A stretch of 64,000 bases of DNA from Cetobacterium sp. NK01 (GTDB taxonomy: Bacteria; Fusobacteriota; Fusobacteriia; Fusobacteriales; Fusobacteriaceae). A program made the translations under genes and the position numbers. The notes beneath the pieces were generated by a model that worked only from the letters and a program-made list of their open reading frames with translations, made no database searches and was not told the DNA's origin. This document shows positions 1 through 8,076 of the stretch, one piece after another. Location of the stretch: assembly GCF_024506395.1 (NCBI RefSeq), contig NZ_JANIBO010000001.1:372001-436000 (forward strand). The letters run 5' to 3'. The stretch's first letter is position 1. Every line of letters starts with the position of its first letter.

Positions 1-843
1 CTCTTTTAAAGCTATTAGTGCTCCTTTTTGAGAAATTATACTCGCTGATGTTACTGCATATTGATGTACCTTTACCAAATACTCTCTCATTTTTTTACTT
101 GCTATTATATATCCTATTCTCCAACCAGTTAAAGAATGTGATTTTGAAAAACCATTAATTAAAATAACATTTTCTCTATATCCATCTTGTAAAAAGCTAT
201 TATGTTCACCCTCAAATATAATTTCACTATAAACCTCATCGCTTATTATATACAAATGATTCTCTTTAACAAATTTTAATATCTCATCTCTATTTTTTCT
301 AGATATAGTTATACCTGATGGATTTGATGGATAATTTAAAATGATAGCTTTCGTCTGAGGAGTCACATATTTTTTTAAAACATCAACAGTCAATTCAAAA
401 TTGTCACTTGATGTATCCATTTTTATTAACTTAGCTCCAGCTAATGTTATTAATGGCTCATACCCTGGATAAACAGGTAAAGGAGTTAAAACCTCATCTC
501 CTGGCATAATTATAGTCTTTATTGCTGTTGATAATCCTTCTGTACTACCAACAGTTATAATTATTTCATCTGGCTCTATATTTAAACTATATCTTTCTTT
601 ATAATATCTTCCAATCTCTTCTCTTAACTCAACCATACCACCTAACTGTGGATAACCTAATTTAGCATCTTTCATGTACCCAATAGTTTCATCTATTATT
701 ATTTTAGGTTGTGGTAAATCTGGTTCTCCTATTGTTAGATTAATCAGTGGCTTTTCACCCCCTTCATATTCCCTACAAGCTTCTGCTATCTTTCTTATAA
801 CAGATATCTCAATTTTATCTAAATTTGGATTTACTTTTAGCAT
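1..843 (-). CDS. Class I/II PLP-dependent aminotransferase (C-terminus cut by window edge)
   Basis: Minus-strand gene starting at the ATG at 841-843; its 3' end lies before base 1. The 281 visible residues show a fold-type I aminotransferase: LTIGEPDLPQP near residue 35, the NYPSNPSG substrate/cofactor segment near 160, SDEVYSEI near 190, and the PLP-lysine motif NGFSKSHSLTGWRIGY near 225. It follows asd by 14 bases, so it is the third gene of a lysC-asd-aminotransferase transcript controlled by the lysine riboswitch. That position suggests a step of the lysine/diaminopimelate branch or aspartate formation, but the exact substrate (aspartate, N-succinyl-LL-DAP or other) cannot be told from sequence. 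Confidence 0.9.
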   Translation of the reverse strand, partial: MLKVNPNLDKIEISVIRKIAEACREYEGGEKPLINLTIGEPDLPQPKIIIDETIGYMKDAKLGYPQLGGMVELREEIGRYYKERYSLNIEPDEIIITVGSTEGLSTAIKTIIMPGDEVLTPLPVYPGYEPLITLAGAKLIKMDTSSDNFELTVDVLKKYVTPQTKAIILNYPSNPSGITISRKNRDEILKFVKENHLYIISDEVYSEIIFEGEHNSFLQDGYRENVILINGFSKSHSLTGWRIGYIIASKKMREYLVKVHQYAVTSASIISQKGALIALKE

Positions 844-857
844 ATTTTCTCCTCTAG

Positions 858-1841
858 TTATTTTTTCATTAAAATTTCTGCAATTTGCACTGCATTTGTT
901 GCTGCTCCTTTTCTAATATTATCAGCTACAACCCATAAATTTAATCCTTTTTCTATGCTAAAATCTTTTCTTAAACGCCCCACATAAACTTCATCCGTTC
1001 CATTAGCTTGAGTAGCTAATGGGTATCTATTATTTTTCACATCATCTTCAAGCACAATGCCTTTTGTTTCTCTAAATTTTGCTTTTAGTTCTTCTAAGTT
1101 CGCTTCTCTTTCTAACTCAACATTTATTGATATAGAATGTCCATTTAAAACTGGTACTCTAACACATGTTGCAGTTATTGGAAGATTTTTTTTATTTAAA
1201 ATTTTACGAGTTTCATTTATCATTTTTTCTTCCTCTTTAGTATATCCATTCTCTAAAAAAGAATCTATATGTGGTAAACAATTATTAACTATTGGATGAG
1301 GATATGTTTTTGGTTCTTCTCCTTTTAATCCTCTTTGTAAATCCTCTATTCCTTTTATTCCACTTCCCGATACAGCTTGGTATGTTGAATACACAACTCT
1401 TTTTATACCATATAGCTCATCTATTATTTTTAATGGAACAACTGATTGAATCGTTGAACAATTTGGGTTAGCTATTATACCATTATTTTTAAATATATCC
1501 TCTGGATTTACTTCTGGTACTACTAGTGGAACATTTTCGTCCATTCTCCAAGCACTACTATTATCAACTACTATTACACCTTTTTCACTTGCAATTGGAG
1601 CAAATTTCTTACTAATATCTCCTCCTGCTGAAAATAGTGCTATATCTATCTCTCTATCAAAACTATTTTCTGTAAGCTCCTCTATCACTAAAGTTTTCCC
1701 TTTAAAAATAACCTCTTTTCCAGCTGAACGAGCCGAAGCAAAAAGATATAAATTTTTTATTGGCAAATCTCTCTCCTCTAGAACTTTTAAAAAAGTTCCA
1801 CCTACCAATCCGCTTGCTCCTACTATTGCTATATTATACAT
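858..1841 (-). CDS. asd: Aspartate-semialdehyde dehydrogenase
   Basis: Reduces aspartyl-4-phosphate to aspartate semialdehyde with NADPH, the second step of the aspartate family pathway (Lys, Thr, Met, DAP). The 327 residues are a normal length. Visible are the N-terminal dinucleotide motif VGASGLVGG, the active-site Cys in NPNCSTIQ (near residue 128), and the GSGIKG and HSISINVE segments of the C-terminal dimerisation domain. ATG start preceded by GGAGGG. It lies 13 bases after lysC and is cotranscribed with it. An oppositely oriented reading frame inside it is a shadow. Confidence 0.97.
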   Translation of the reverse strand: MYNIAIVGASGLVGGTFLKVLEERDLPIKNLYLFASARSAGKEVIFKGKTLVIEELTENSFDREIDIALFSAGGDISKKFAPIASEKGVIVVDNSSAWRMDENVPLVVPEVNPEDIFKNNGIIANPNCSTIQSVVPLKIIDELYGIKRVVYSTYQAVSGSGIKGIEDLQRGLKGEEPKTYPHPIVNNCLPHIDSFLENGYTKEEEKMINETRKILNKKNLPITATCVRVPVLNGHSISINVELEREANLEELKAKFRETKGIVLEDDVKNNRYPLATQANGTDEVYVGRLRKDFSIEKGLNLWVVADNIRKGAATNAVQIAEILMKK

Positions 1842-1854
1842 TTTAGTCCCTCCA

Positions 1855-3057
1855 TTATATTGAAAATACTTCTGCTAATTTTTCTACTACTTTTATTGTA
1901 TCAGATTCTTTTATAATTAACGAGATTGAAATTTCTGATGTAGTACATTGATAAAATGATGAATCAATCTCTGCTAATACTTCAAAAACTTTTGCTGCTA
2001 CGCCAAAATTACTTATCATTCCTATTCCTACTAAAGATATTTTTACAACTCCTGTTCTTTTTGTAACCTCTATATCTGGAATCTCCTTAGCAATCTCCTC
2101 TAATGATCTATTTAAAAAGTGCTCATCTGTCAAAGGACAAGTAAATCCTATACTTCCCTTAACGTTTTCAACTTCATTTTGTGATATCATATCAACATTA
2201 ACACTATGCTTAGCTAAATTATTAAAAATGATTGCTACATTTTTAGGAATTGCTAAAAAGTTTTCTAAATTTACCATTATAACATTTTTATTTATAGATA
2301 TTCCTGTTACAGCTTTTTTTTCAATTATTTCACTATTATCACATATATATGTTCCTGTTTCAACTCCTAAAGTTTGTCCAACGTAAATCTTAACACCATA
2401 TTTTTTCCCTATTTCAACTGCTCTAGTCTCCATTACTCCTGCACCTAAATTTGCCATCTCCATCATCTCCTCGTATGAAATTTTTTCAAGTTTTTTAGCA
2501 TTTTTATAAACTCTAGGGTCTACACCATATATTCCTGTAACATCTGTATATATCTCGCAATCGCACTTTAATGCTGCAGCTAAGGCAACAGCACTCGTAT
2601 CAGATCCACCTCTTCCTAATGTTGTTATATCGCCATCTTCATTTACCCCTTGAAATCCAGCAACAATTACAATTTTTCCATCTTTTAAATGCTTTTCTAT
2701 TCTATCAATTTTTATGCTTTCGATTTTATTTTTAGTATGTGTTCCACCTGTTCTTATCCCTGCTTGAGCACCAGTTAAAGAGATAGCCTTACATCCAATT
2801 TCTTTTAATGCCATACTTAAAAGAGAGATTGATTTTTGCTCTCCTGTTGATAATAATGAATCAAGTTCTCTTACATCTGGAGTTTCTGAAATCTCTTTAG
2901 CTAATTTTATCAACTCATCTGTTGTTTTTCCCATAGCTGAAACTACAATTACAATTTCATCACCATATTTATAGTTTTTAGATATATCTTTAGCTATATC
3001 TTTTATTTTTTCTATTGTTGCAACTGAGCTTCCCCCAAATTTTTTTACTACTCTCAT
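1855..3057 (-). CDS. lysC: Aspartokinase (lysine-regulated type)
   Basis: Phosphorylates aspartate, the entry step to lysine, threonine and methionine. The 400 residues contain the kinase motif KKFGGSSVA at the N-terminus, the LGRGGSDTSAVALAAAL segment near 150-165 and two C-terminal ACT-type regions (SINKNVIMVNL and VVKISLVGIGM) that usually bind the feedback amino acid. The length matches monofunctional aspartokinases. It is the first gene after the lysine riboswitch and its terminator, so it should be shut off when lysine is plentiful. The RBS TAAGGAGGAAC precedes the ATG. Confidence 0.97.
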   Translation of the reverse strand: MRVVKKFGGSSVATIEKIKDIAKDISKNYKYGDEIVIVVSAMGKTTDELIKLAKEISETPDVRELDSLLSTGEQKSISLLSMALKEIGCKAISLTGAQAGIRTGGTHTKNKIESIKIDRIEKHLKDGKIVIVAGFQGVNEDGDITTLGRGGSDTSAVALAAALKCDCEIYTDVTGIYGVDPRVYKNAKKLEKISYEEMMEMANLGAGVMETRAVEIGKKYGVKIYVGQTLGVETGTYICDNSEIIEKKAVTGISINKNVIMVNLENFLAIPKNVAIIFNNLAKHSVNVDMISQNEVENVKGSIGFTCPLTDEHFLNRSLEEIAKEIPDIEVTKRTGVVKISLVGIGMISNFGVAAKVFEVLAEIDSSFYQCTTSEISISLIIKESDTIKVVEKLAEVFSI

Positions 3058-3083
3058 TAGTTCCTCCTTAGATGATTTTAATA

Positions 3084-3120
3084 ATAAAAAAAGCGATAGT
3101 CAAAAAAATAACCATCGCTT
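3084..3120 (-). terminator. Riboswitch-controlled terminator before lysC
   Basis: On the minus strand AAGCGATGGT and ACTATCGCTT form a 10-bp stem (one G.U pair) around a 10-nt U-rich loop, followed by a U run ending near 3084. The 5' arm can alternatively pair with the 3' strand of aptamer helix P1 (CUAUCG with CGAUGG), giving a readable antiterminator. Confidence 0.9.
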
Positions 3121-3154
3121 AAAACTCTCATTTCAACTATGTTAGCTTAAAATA

Positions 3155-3328
3155 ATCCACGATAGCACAACACCAATTTGGTGACAGTTACATAAATATT
3201 CTTTATGTACCCAGCTTAAATTTTTTAGTAGAAAAACTTAAACTTCGGCAAATTTTCCTTTTAACAAACATCTTTGATCTACTAATCTCAGTTTATTTAC
3301 TAATAAAATTTGCAACCTCTATCAAAAT
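3155..3328 (-). ncRNA. Lysine riboswitch (L box) aptamer
   Basis: The minus-strand transcript matches the lysine riboswitch in order: P1 GAUAG (3319-3323) paired with CUAUC (3161-3165); the AGAGGUUGC core; P2 GCAAAUUUU with AAAAUUUGC; GCCGAAG; a P3 stem ending GCUGGGU; P4 UACAUAAA with UUUAUGUA; and CUGUCACCAAAUUGGUG with its small P5 hairpin, followed by CUAUCGUGG. This parallels the known Bacillus lysC leader segment by segment. It lies between a consensus promoter and the lysC terminator, so bound lysine should favour termination. Confidence 0.93.
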
Positions 3329-3341
3329 ATTAATTTAAGGC

Positions 3342-3370
3342 AGAATATCATATTTTTTTTCAAATGTCAA
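3342..3370 (-). promoter_or_regulatory. Promoter of the lysC-asd-aminotransferase operon
   Basis: Minus strand TTGACA (3365-3370), a 17-nt spacer, TATTCT (3342-3347). The -35 box overlaps the argG stop codon, so the lysC operon has its own start although argG lies just upstream on the same strand. Transcription should begin near 3335, immediately before the aptamer. Confidence 0.8.
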
Positions 3371-4569
3371 AAGTTTTTTCTTAAAAGTGCTTCTATTTTA
3401 ATCGGTAATCCAAAAAGATTTATAAATCCTTCTGCATCTTTTTGATTATAAACACTATCTTTTTCAAAAGTTGAATATTCCTCTGAATATAGTGTAAATG
3501 GAGATGTCGTTCCTGCTAAAATAATATTTCCTTTATATAATTTTAGCTTTACTTCCCCCGTCACGAACTCTTGAGTTATGTCTACAAAAGCTGTTATAGC
3601 TTTTCTTAAAGTTGTAAACCATTGCCCATTATAGACTAATTTTGAAAAATCATGTGATAGTTTTATTTTTTCTTGATACGTATCTTTATCTAAGCACAAT
3701 CTTTCTAACTCTTCATGAGCAAAAAATAAAATCGTTCCTCCTGGAGTTTCATAAACTCCTCTTGATTTCATTCCAACCAATCTATTTTCAACCATATCTA
3801 AAACACCAATTCCATGATTTCCACCAATTTTATTTAATTGTTTTATAATTTCTACTCCACTCATTTTTTCTCCATTTATTGCAACAGGAACTCCCTTTAT
3901 AAATTCAATGCTTATGTACTCAGATTTTTCATTTGCTGCTTCTAGAGTCTTAACCCATTGTAAAACATTCTCATAGTTAGGCTCTTTTGAAGGACATTCT
4001 AAGTCAAACCCCTCATGACTTACATGAAATAAATTCTCATCTCTACTATAAGGAGATTTTTTATGAAACGGAAGTGTAATTCCATTTTTCTCTAGATATT
4101 CAATCTCTTCCTCTCTTGATTTAATATCCCAAATTCTCCAAGGAGCTATTATTTTCAAAGATGGATCCAAAGCTTTTATAGCTAATTCAAATCTTACTTG
4201 ATCATTTCCCTTACCCGTTGCTCCATGAGCTATATATTTCGTCCCTTCTATATGGGCCACCTCAACTAAAGCTTTTCCAATAACTGGTCTTGCCATTGAT
4301 GTTCCTAGCAAATATTTATTTTCATAAATAGCACCTGCTTTTAATGTTGGAAATATATATTCTTCTACAAATTCATGAACTTTATCTACCAAATAAAATT
4401 TACTTGCACCTGTTAAATATGCTTTTTCTTCAATTGCTTTAAAATCCTCTGTTTGTCCTACGTTTACTGCCACTGCAATAACTTCATAGTCATAATTCTC
4501 CTTCAACCATGGAATTATAACTGATGTATCTAATCCTCCTGAATATGCTAAAATAACCTTTTCCTTCAT
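3367..4569 (-). CDS. argG: Argininosuccinate synthase
   Basis: Joins citrulline and aspartate with ATP to make argininosuccinate, the penultimate step of arginine synthesis. The 400 residues are the normal length. The N-terminal ATP pyrophosphatase P-loop [10 protein letters not shown] is intact, with [13 protein letters not shown] near residue 117 and [16 protein letters not shown] near 190. It follows the solute-binding protein gene by 10 bases, under the Arg-rich leader. No argH lies in the window, so the next step is encoded elsewhere. High confidence. Confidence 0.97.
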   Translation of the reverse strand: MKEKVILAYSGGLDTSVIIPWLKENYDYEVIAVAVNVGQTEDFKAIEEKAYLTGASKFYLVDKVHEFVEEYIFPTLKAGAIYENKYLLGTSMARPVIGKALVEVAHIEGTKYIAHGATGKGNDQVRFELAIKALDPSLKIIAPWRIWDIKSREEEIEYLEKNGITLPFHKKSPYSRDENLFHVSHEGFDLECPSKEPNYENVLQWVKTLEAANEKSEYISIEFIKGVPVAINGEKMSGVEIIKQLNKIGGNHGIGVLDMVENRLVGMKSRGVYETPGGTILFFAHEELERLCLDKDTYQEKIKLSHDFSKLVYNGQWFTTLRKAITAFVDITQEFVTGEVKLKLYKGNIILAGTTSPFTLYSEEYSTFEKDSVYNQKDAEGFINLFGLPIKIEALLRKNF

Positions 4570-4579
4570 CTCTCTCCTC

Positions 4580-5293
4580 CTAATTAAAATGTTTTATTAT
4601 TAATTCATCATAAATACCCTCTGCTTTTATCTCTTCCAAAGCTTTATTTACTTTTTTAATAAGATTTTCATTATTTTTTTCTGCTGCTATTGCATATTTT
4701 TCAACTTCACTATCTATTTCTATTATTTTTAAACCTTTATTTTTTGCCACATAACTTTGAGCTGGAGCTGAATCTAATATCATTGCATCAATATTTCCAC
4801 CTTTTAAAGCCATAATAGAAGATGGTGCTGAATTGTACTGAACTTTGTTAACTCCTTGAATTTTAGATACTATTAAGTCCCCTGTGTATCCAAGTACCAC
4901 TCCTACTTTTTTATTTTTTAATGAATCCATATTGATTATAGTACCTTCATTTTCTGGAACTATAATAACTTGATTAGCTACAAAGTAATCATTTGAAAAA
5001 TTTACAAACTTCTCTCTTTCTTTTGTTACTGTCATTCCTGCAATTATTAAATCTATTTTATTTGTTTGAAGTGCTGGCAATAATCCATCAAAAGCTATAT
5101 TCTTTATTTTTATCTCTTTTCCAATTTTTTCACCAATTTTATTTATTAAATCAATATCAAATCCTATAATCTCCCCATTTTCCATATACTCAAAAGGTGC
5201 AAACTCAGCATTTGTTCCAACATATAATACTTCTTTTGATAATACAATTGCTCCCATTAAAATAAATAATAAAATTCCTAATATTTTTTTCAT
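4580..5293 (-). CDS. Periplasmic amino-acid-binding protein of an ABC importer
   Basis: 237 residues with a signal peptide ([19 protein letters not shown]) followed by the family 3 solute-binding pattern: [20 protein letters not shown] near residues 26-46, [21 protein letters not shown] near 67-88, and [13 protein letters not shown] near 128. Such proteins capture polar amino acids for an ABC importer. No permease or ATPase gene is adjacent, so it must work with components encoded elsewhere. Being cotranscribed with argG behind an Arg-codon leader, arginine or citrulline is the likely ligand (inference from context). Confidence 0.88.
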   Translation of the reverse strand: MKKILGILLFILMGAIVLSKEVLYVGTNAEFAPFEYMENGEIIGFDIDLINKIGEKIGKEIKIKNIAFDGLLPALQTNKIDLIIAGMTVTKEREKFVNFSNDYFVANQVIIVPENEGTIINMDSLKNKKVGVVLGYTGDLIVSKIQGVNKVQYNSAPSSIMALKGGNIDAMILDSAPAQSYVAKNKGLKIIEIDSEVEKYAIAAEKNNENLIKKVNKALEEIKAEGIYDELIIKHFN

Positions 5294-5320
5294 AATATCC
5301 TCCTAAATATTTTTTTGTAT

Positions 5321-5349
5321 AAAAAAAGCCAGTGCTTTAAAACACTGAC
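5321..5349 (-). terminator. Attenuator terminator before the arginine-linked operon
   Basis: Minus strand AGTCAGTG and CACTGGCT form an 8-bp stem with one G.U pair, followed by a run of seven T. It lies between the Arg-rich leader ORF and the binding protein gene, so it must be read through for operon expression. Confidence 0.82.
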
Positions 5350-5383
5350 TCAAATAATATAAATCTATAGAATAATAAAAAAA

Positions 5384-5485
5384 TTAAACTATAATAAAAT
5401 ACCTGAGATTGCTTTCTTGGCACACAAAAATTCTATTCTTTTTGTTATAGTTATTATGTGTCCTTAAAACTCTTCTCATAGTCAT
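5384..5485 (-). CDS. Arg-rich leader peptide (33 aa), candidate attenuation leader
   Basis: Small ORF starting at ATG 5485 with a perfect AGGAGG (5493-5498) and ending TAA at 5384. The peptide begins MTMRRVLRTHNNYNKKNR and carries five Arg codons (positions 4, 5, 8, 18, 28; AGA or AGG). It sits about 25 nt after the predicted transcription start and is followed by a terminator and then the binding protein-argG operon. Placement, strong RBS and Arg content fit a translational attenuator that senses arginyl-tRNA. A long untranslated leader with a chance ORF remains possible. Confidence 0.65.
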   Translation of the reverse strand: MTMRRVLRTHNNYNKKNRIFVCQESNLRYFIIV

Positions 5486-5516
5486 TTTATTTCCTCCTAT
5501 TTTTTTATTTGAAATG

Positions 5517-5546
5517 ATAATAGCAAATTTAATCCCTTATTGTCAA
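5517..5546 (-). promoter_or_regulatory. Promoter of the Arg-leader/argG operon
   Basis: Minus strand TTGACA (5541-5546), 18-nt spacer, TATTAT (5517-5522). The predicted start near 5510 leaves a very short 5' UTR before the leader peptide RBS, as in classical attenuators. Confidence 0.75.
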
Positions 5547-5634
5547 ACTTTTTTTCAAATTTTATAAAATAAATTGCTGAATTTTTTTAAAAATACTATA
5601 ATAATACTAAAATAAAAGAAAATAGAGGTATTTT

Positions 5635-6753
5635 ATGAACTTAAACAAATTTTTACTCATTAATCTTTTTAGTAAATTAAAATCAGAATCTCTTTTTTTA
5701 ATAGCAACTTTTTTTGCTATTATCACAAGTTTTATTATTCTTCCTAAGTTTTCATATATTGATACACATGTATTAATGATTCTTTTTAACCTAATGGTTG
5801 TAGTAGAACTTTATAAAAAAGAAAATGTTTTGGATTTTATAGCTATTAACTTTTTAAAAAAATATAATAGTCAAAGAATTATATGTGCTGCATTAATTAT
5901 TTTAGTTTTTTTCTTTAGCATGTTTCTAACTAATGATGTTGCTCTTATAACTTTTATTCCATTAACTATTATAATTGGAAAGAAATCTAATTTTTCAACT
6001 TTAAAAATAATTATTTTAGAAACTATTGCAGCCAACTTAGGAAGTGCACTAACTCCTATGGGGAGTCCTCAAAATATCTATTTATATTCTAAATTTGCTC
6101 CAACTCCAATTGAATTTTTTAAAATTACTTTTGGTATATCTACCATTGGCCTTGTTATTTTATTACTTGTTAATTTTTTTACCTCTAAAGAGGAGTTAAT
6201 TTTTGAACTTGAAACTCCTATATTCAAAAAAAATATCAATGTTTTTGTTTCAACAGCTATATTTTTCTCGGTTTTGTTAAGTATATTCTTTAAACTTCCA
6301 ATTATTTATATCACAATTTTTAATATTGGGTATTTAACTTATAAAAAAGAAAATATTTTTCAAAAAATAGATTGGATTCTTTTAGCTACTTTTATTAGCT
6401 TTTTCATTTTTGTTGGAAACTTATCAAATATTGAATTAATAAGATCCTGGATGTTTAATTTATTATCTGAATCAACACAAGTTTATTTCACAGGAATTAT
6501 TCTAAGTCAATTTATAAGTAATGTTCCTGCTGCAATTTTAATATCTGAATTTACAACTAAATGGAAACCTCTTTTACTAGGAGTTAATATCGGTGGTCTT
6601 GGAACTTTGATTGCTTCTTTAGCTAGTTTAATCTCATATAAACTTTATATTAGTGAATTTCCAGAAGAAAAAAGAAAGTTTTTCATTCTTTTTTCCATTT
6701 TAAATTTTTCTATTTTAATTCTTATGGGAAGCTTATTTGCATTCTTTATTTAA
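5635..6753 (+). CDS. ArsB/NhaD or SLC13-type anion permease
   Basis: 372-residue integral membrane protein with about ten hydrophobic segments and few charged residues. The segment FLTNDVALITFIPLTII near residue 97 and NLGSALTPMGSPQNIYLY near 138 match the ion transporter superfamily (ArsB, NhaD, citrate/dicarboxylate carriers), where T-P-x-G-x-P-Q-N lies in the transport core. It stands alone, starts at ATG after AGAGGTATTTT, and ends at a strong shared terminator. The substrate (dicarboxylate, citrate, arsenite or sodium/proton exchange) cannot be assigned. Confidence 0.8.
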   Translation: MNLNKFLLINLFSKLKSESLFLIATFFAIITSFIILPKFSYIDTHVLMILFNLMVVVELYKKENVLDFIAINFLKKYNSQRIICAALIILVFFFSMFLTNDVALITFIPLTIIIGKKSNFSTLKIIILETIAANLGSALTPMGSPQNIYLYSKFAPTPIEFFKITFGISTIGLVILLLVNFFTSKEELIFELETPIFKKNINVFVSTAIFFSVLLSIFFKLPIIYITIFNIGYLTYKKENIFQKIDWILLATFISFFIFVGNLSNIELIRSWMFNLLSESTQVYFTGIILSQFISNVPAAILISEFTTKWKPLLLGVNIGGLGTLIASLASLISYKLYISEFPEEKRKFFILFSILNFSILILMGSLFAFFI

Positions 6754-6756
6754 ATA

Positions 6757-6786
6757 AAAAAACTAGCCTTAAGGCTAGTTTTTTTT
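6757..6786. terminator. Bidirectional terminator
   Basis: Near-perfect palindrome AACTAGCCTTAAGGCTAGTT (6761-6780) with A and T tracts on either side, placed between two convergent genes. It overlaps the stop codon of the minus-strand phosphodiesterase gene. Confidence 0.9.
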
Positions 6787-7762
6787 AAAATTCTAATGAT
6801 TCTCCTTGAGTTGGAAAATAATACTTTATACCATGTATATTATTCTTTAATAGTTCTTTTTTTATATTCTCTCTCGTATTTTCACTCTTTTTTAAACTAG
6901 GTTTTATATGAGTTATAACCACATTTAATCCCTTTAATGTTCCCTTACCTGAATATTTTTCTAAAACCTTAAACTCTTCATTTATCCATCTTGGTGATAG
7001 ATGCCCAAATAGACCTTTATCATCTTTAGAGTTATCAAAGGATGATTCTATCATTATCGCTTTCAGTTTTTTATCTTTTATCAAAGGCCCTAAAACTTTA
7101 AAACTCTCCTCTAACCTATTACTTTTTTCCACTTTATCTGGTCCTACATCTCCATAATATACTATAAATTCACCGTTATTTTCCAATAAAAACATTGTTG
7201 ATTCATAATTGCTATGACTTAACGGAAATGCAGCAACCTTTAAATTTGTACCATTTAGATCTTTAATTTTATTTGGTTCTAATACCTGATATTTATACTG
7301 ATTTAATTTAAATCCCTCACCTTCATTTGAAAAATTTGGCCAAAGTTTCCAATTAAATACATTGTTTTTTAAAGTTTCAATTGTACTATTCAATCCATAA
7401 ATATCCTTTGTAGTGTCTTCTGTTGATGATATTACTAATCCTGATATATGATCTAAATGTCCATGAGATATCAGATATCCTTTTATTTTCTCTCTAAAAA
7501 TATATCCAATATCACTCCACTCTGTATCTTGAGGTATAGTTATATTCTTAAAACTCTCTTTTTCTAATCCTCTTTTTATTCCAGGAAGTACTGTTCCTGC
7601 ATCTAAAGCTATAAAATTTTCATCATTTTTATCTCTTATAAGATATCCAGAAATATTTCCATCCATTACTCCACCGTCACTTCCCAAAGTAATAATTTGA
7701 AACCCTTCAGCATAAGATACTAATGATGAAATAAAAAAAATTGTTGATAATAATTTTTTCAC
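6785..7762 (-). CDS. Exported class II 3',5'-cyclic-nucleotide phosphodiesterase
   Basis: 325 residues with an N-terminal signal peptide (MKKLLSTIFFISSLVSYA). The metallo-beta-lactamase-like core carries the class II cyclic nucleotide phosphodiesterase signature HGHLDHISGLVISS near residue 100, with YYGDVGPD, IESSFDN, GHLSPRW and the late metal ligand VITHIKPS near 285. Members hydrolyse cAMP or cGMP; a signal peptide places this one in the periplasm, so it would act on extracellular nucleotide, perhaps as a purine and phosphate source. The start is GTG at 7760-7762 after GGAGGG. Monocistronic, ending at the shared terminator. Confidence 0.88.
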   Translation of the reverse strand: MKKLLSTIFFISSLVSYAEGFQIITLGSDGGVMDGNISGYLIRDKNDENFIALDAGTVLPGIKRGLEKESFKNITIPQDTEWSDIGYIFREKIKGYLISHGHLDHISGLVISSTEDTTKDIYGLNSTIETLKNNVFNWKLWPNFSNEGEGFKLNQYKYQVLEPNKIKDLNGTNLKVAAFPLSHSNYESTMFLLENNGEFIVYYGDVGPDKVEKSNRLEESFKVLGPLIKDKKLKAIMIESSFDNSKDDKGLFGHLSPRWINEEFKVLEKYSGKGTLKGLNVVITHIKPSLKKSENTRENIKKELLKNNIHGIKYYFPTQGESLEF

Positions 7763-7877
7763 TAAATCCCTCCAAAATATTATTAATAAAAATAGTATAA
7801 ATTTATTTTAACATTATTAAAGGAAATTTTAAACCTAATAAGAAGAATATATCAAAGAAATTAAAGAGGTGATTTTT

Positions 7878-8033
7878 ATGTCAAAATGTTGTAATAAATC
7901 TAAAGTTGAACTTCCTAAAACATGTGTGTGTTCTACTGAAAAAAAAGAAACTCCTCCTGCTCCAGATATATTAGATCCAAATGTTGAAGCTGAAGCAAGT
8001 GAAGTTAGAAATGAAGATGATAAGGAAAAATAA
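7878..8033 (+). CDS. Small cysteine-containing protein of unknown function (51 aa)
   Basis: ORF with RBS AGAGGTGAT seven bases before ATG 7878, stop TAA 8031-8033 and a terminator directly after it. The 51 residues start MSKCCNKSKVELPKTCVC: four Cys in two close pairs (CC at 4-5, CxC at 16 and 18), followed by a hydrophilic, acidic and proline-containing tail ending DDKEK. No signal peptide or membrane segment. The Cys pairs could bind a metal or undergo redox change, but no family is recognised. The overlapping minus-strand frame at 7835-8044 lacks a ribosome site and is judged a shadow. Confidence 0.65.
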   Translation: MSKCCNKSKVELPKTCVCSTEKKETPPAPDILDPNVEAEASEVRNEDDKEK

Positions 8034-8049
8034 TAATCAAACAATATAA

Positions 8050-8076
8050 AAAAGGAGCTTGAAAGCTCCCTTTTTT
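8050..8076. terminator. Bidirectional terminator
   Basis: AAAGGAGCTT and AAGCTCCCTTT arms around a short GA loop with flanking A and T tracts, between the small Cys protein gene (+) and the flavoprotein gene (-). Confidence 0.87.

Noticed and set aside
5384-5485. T-box leader before the argG operon
   Set aside because: No AGGGUGGNACCGCG-like T-box core or specifier structure; a leader ORF plus terminator explains the region better.
7835-8044. Minus-strand ORF of 69 codons overlapping the small Cys protein gene
   Set aside because: No ribosome site and Ser/Leu-rich composition; the plus-strand gene has RBS, start and terminator.
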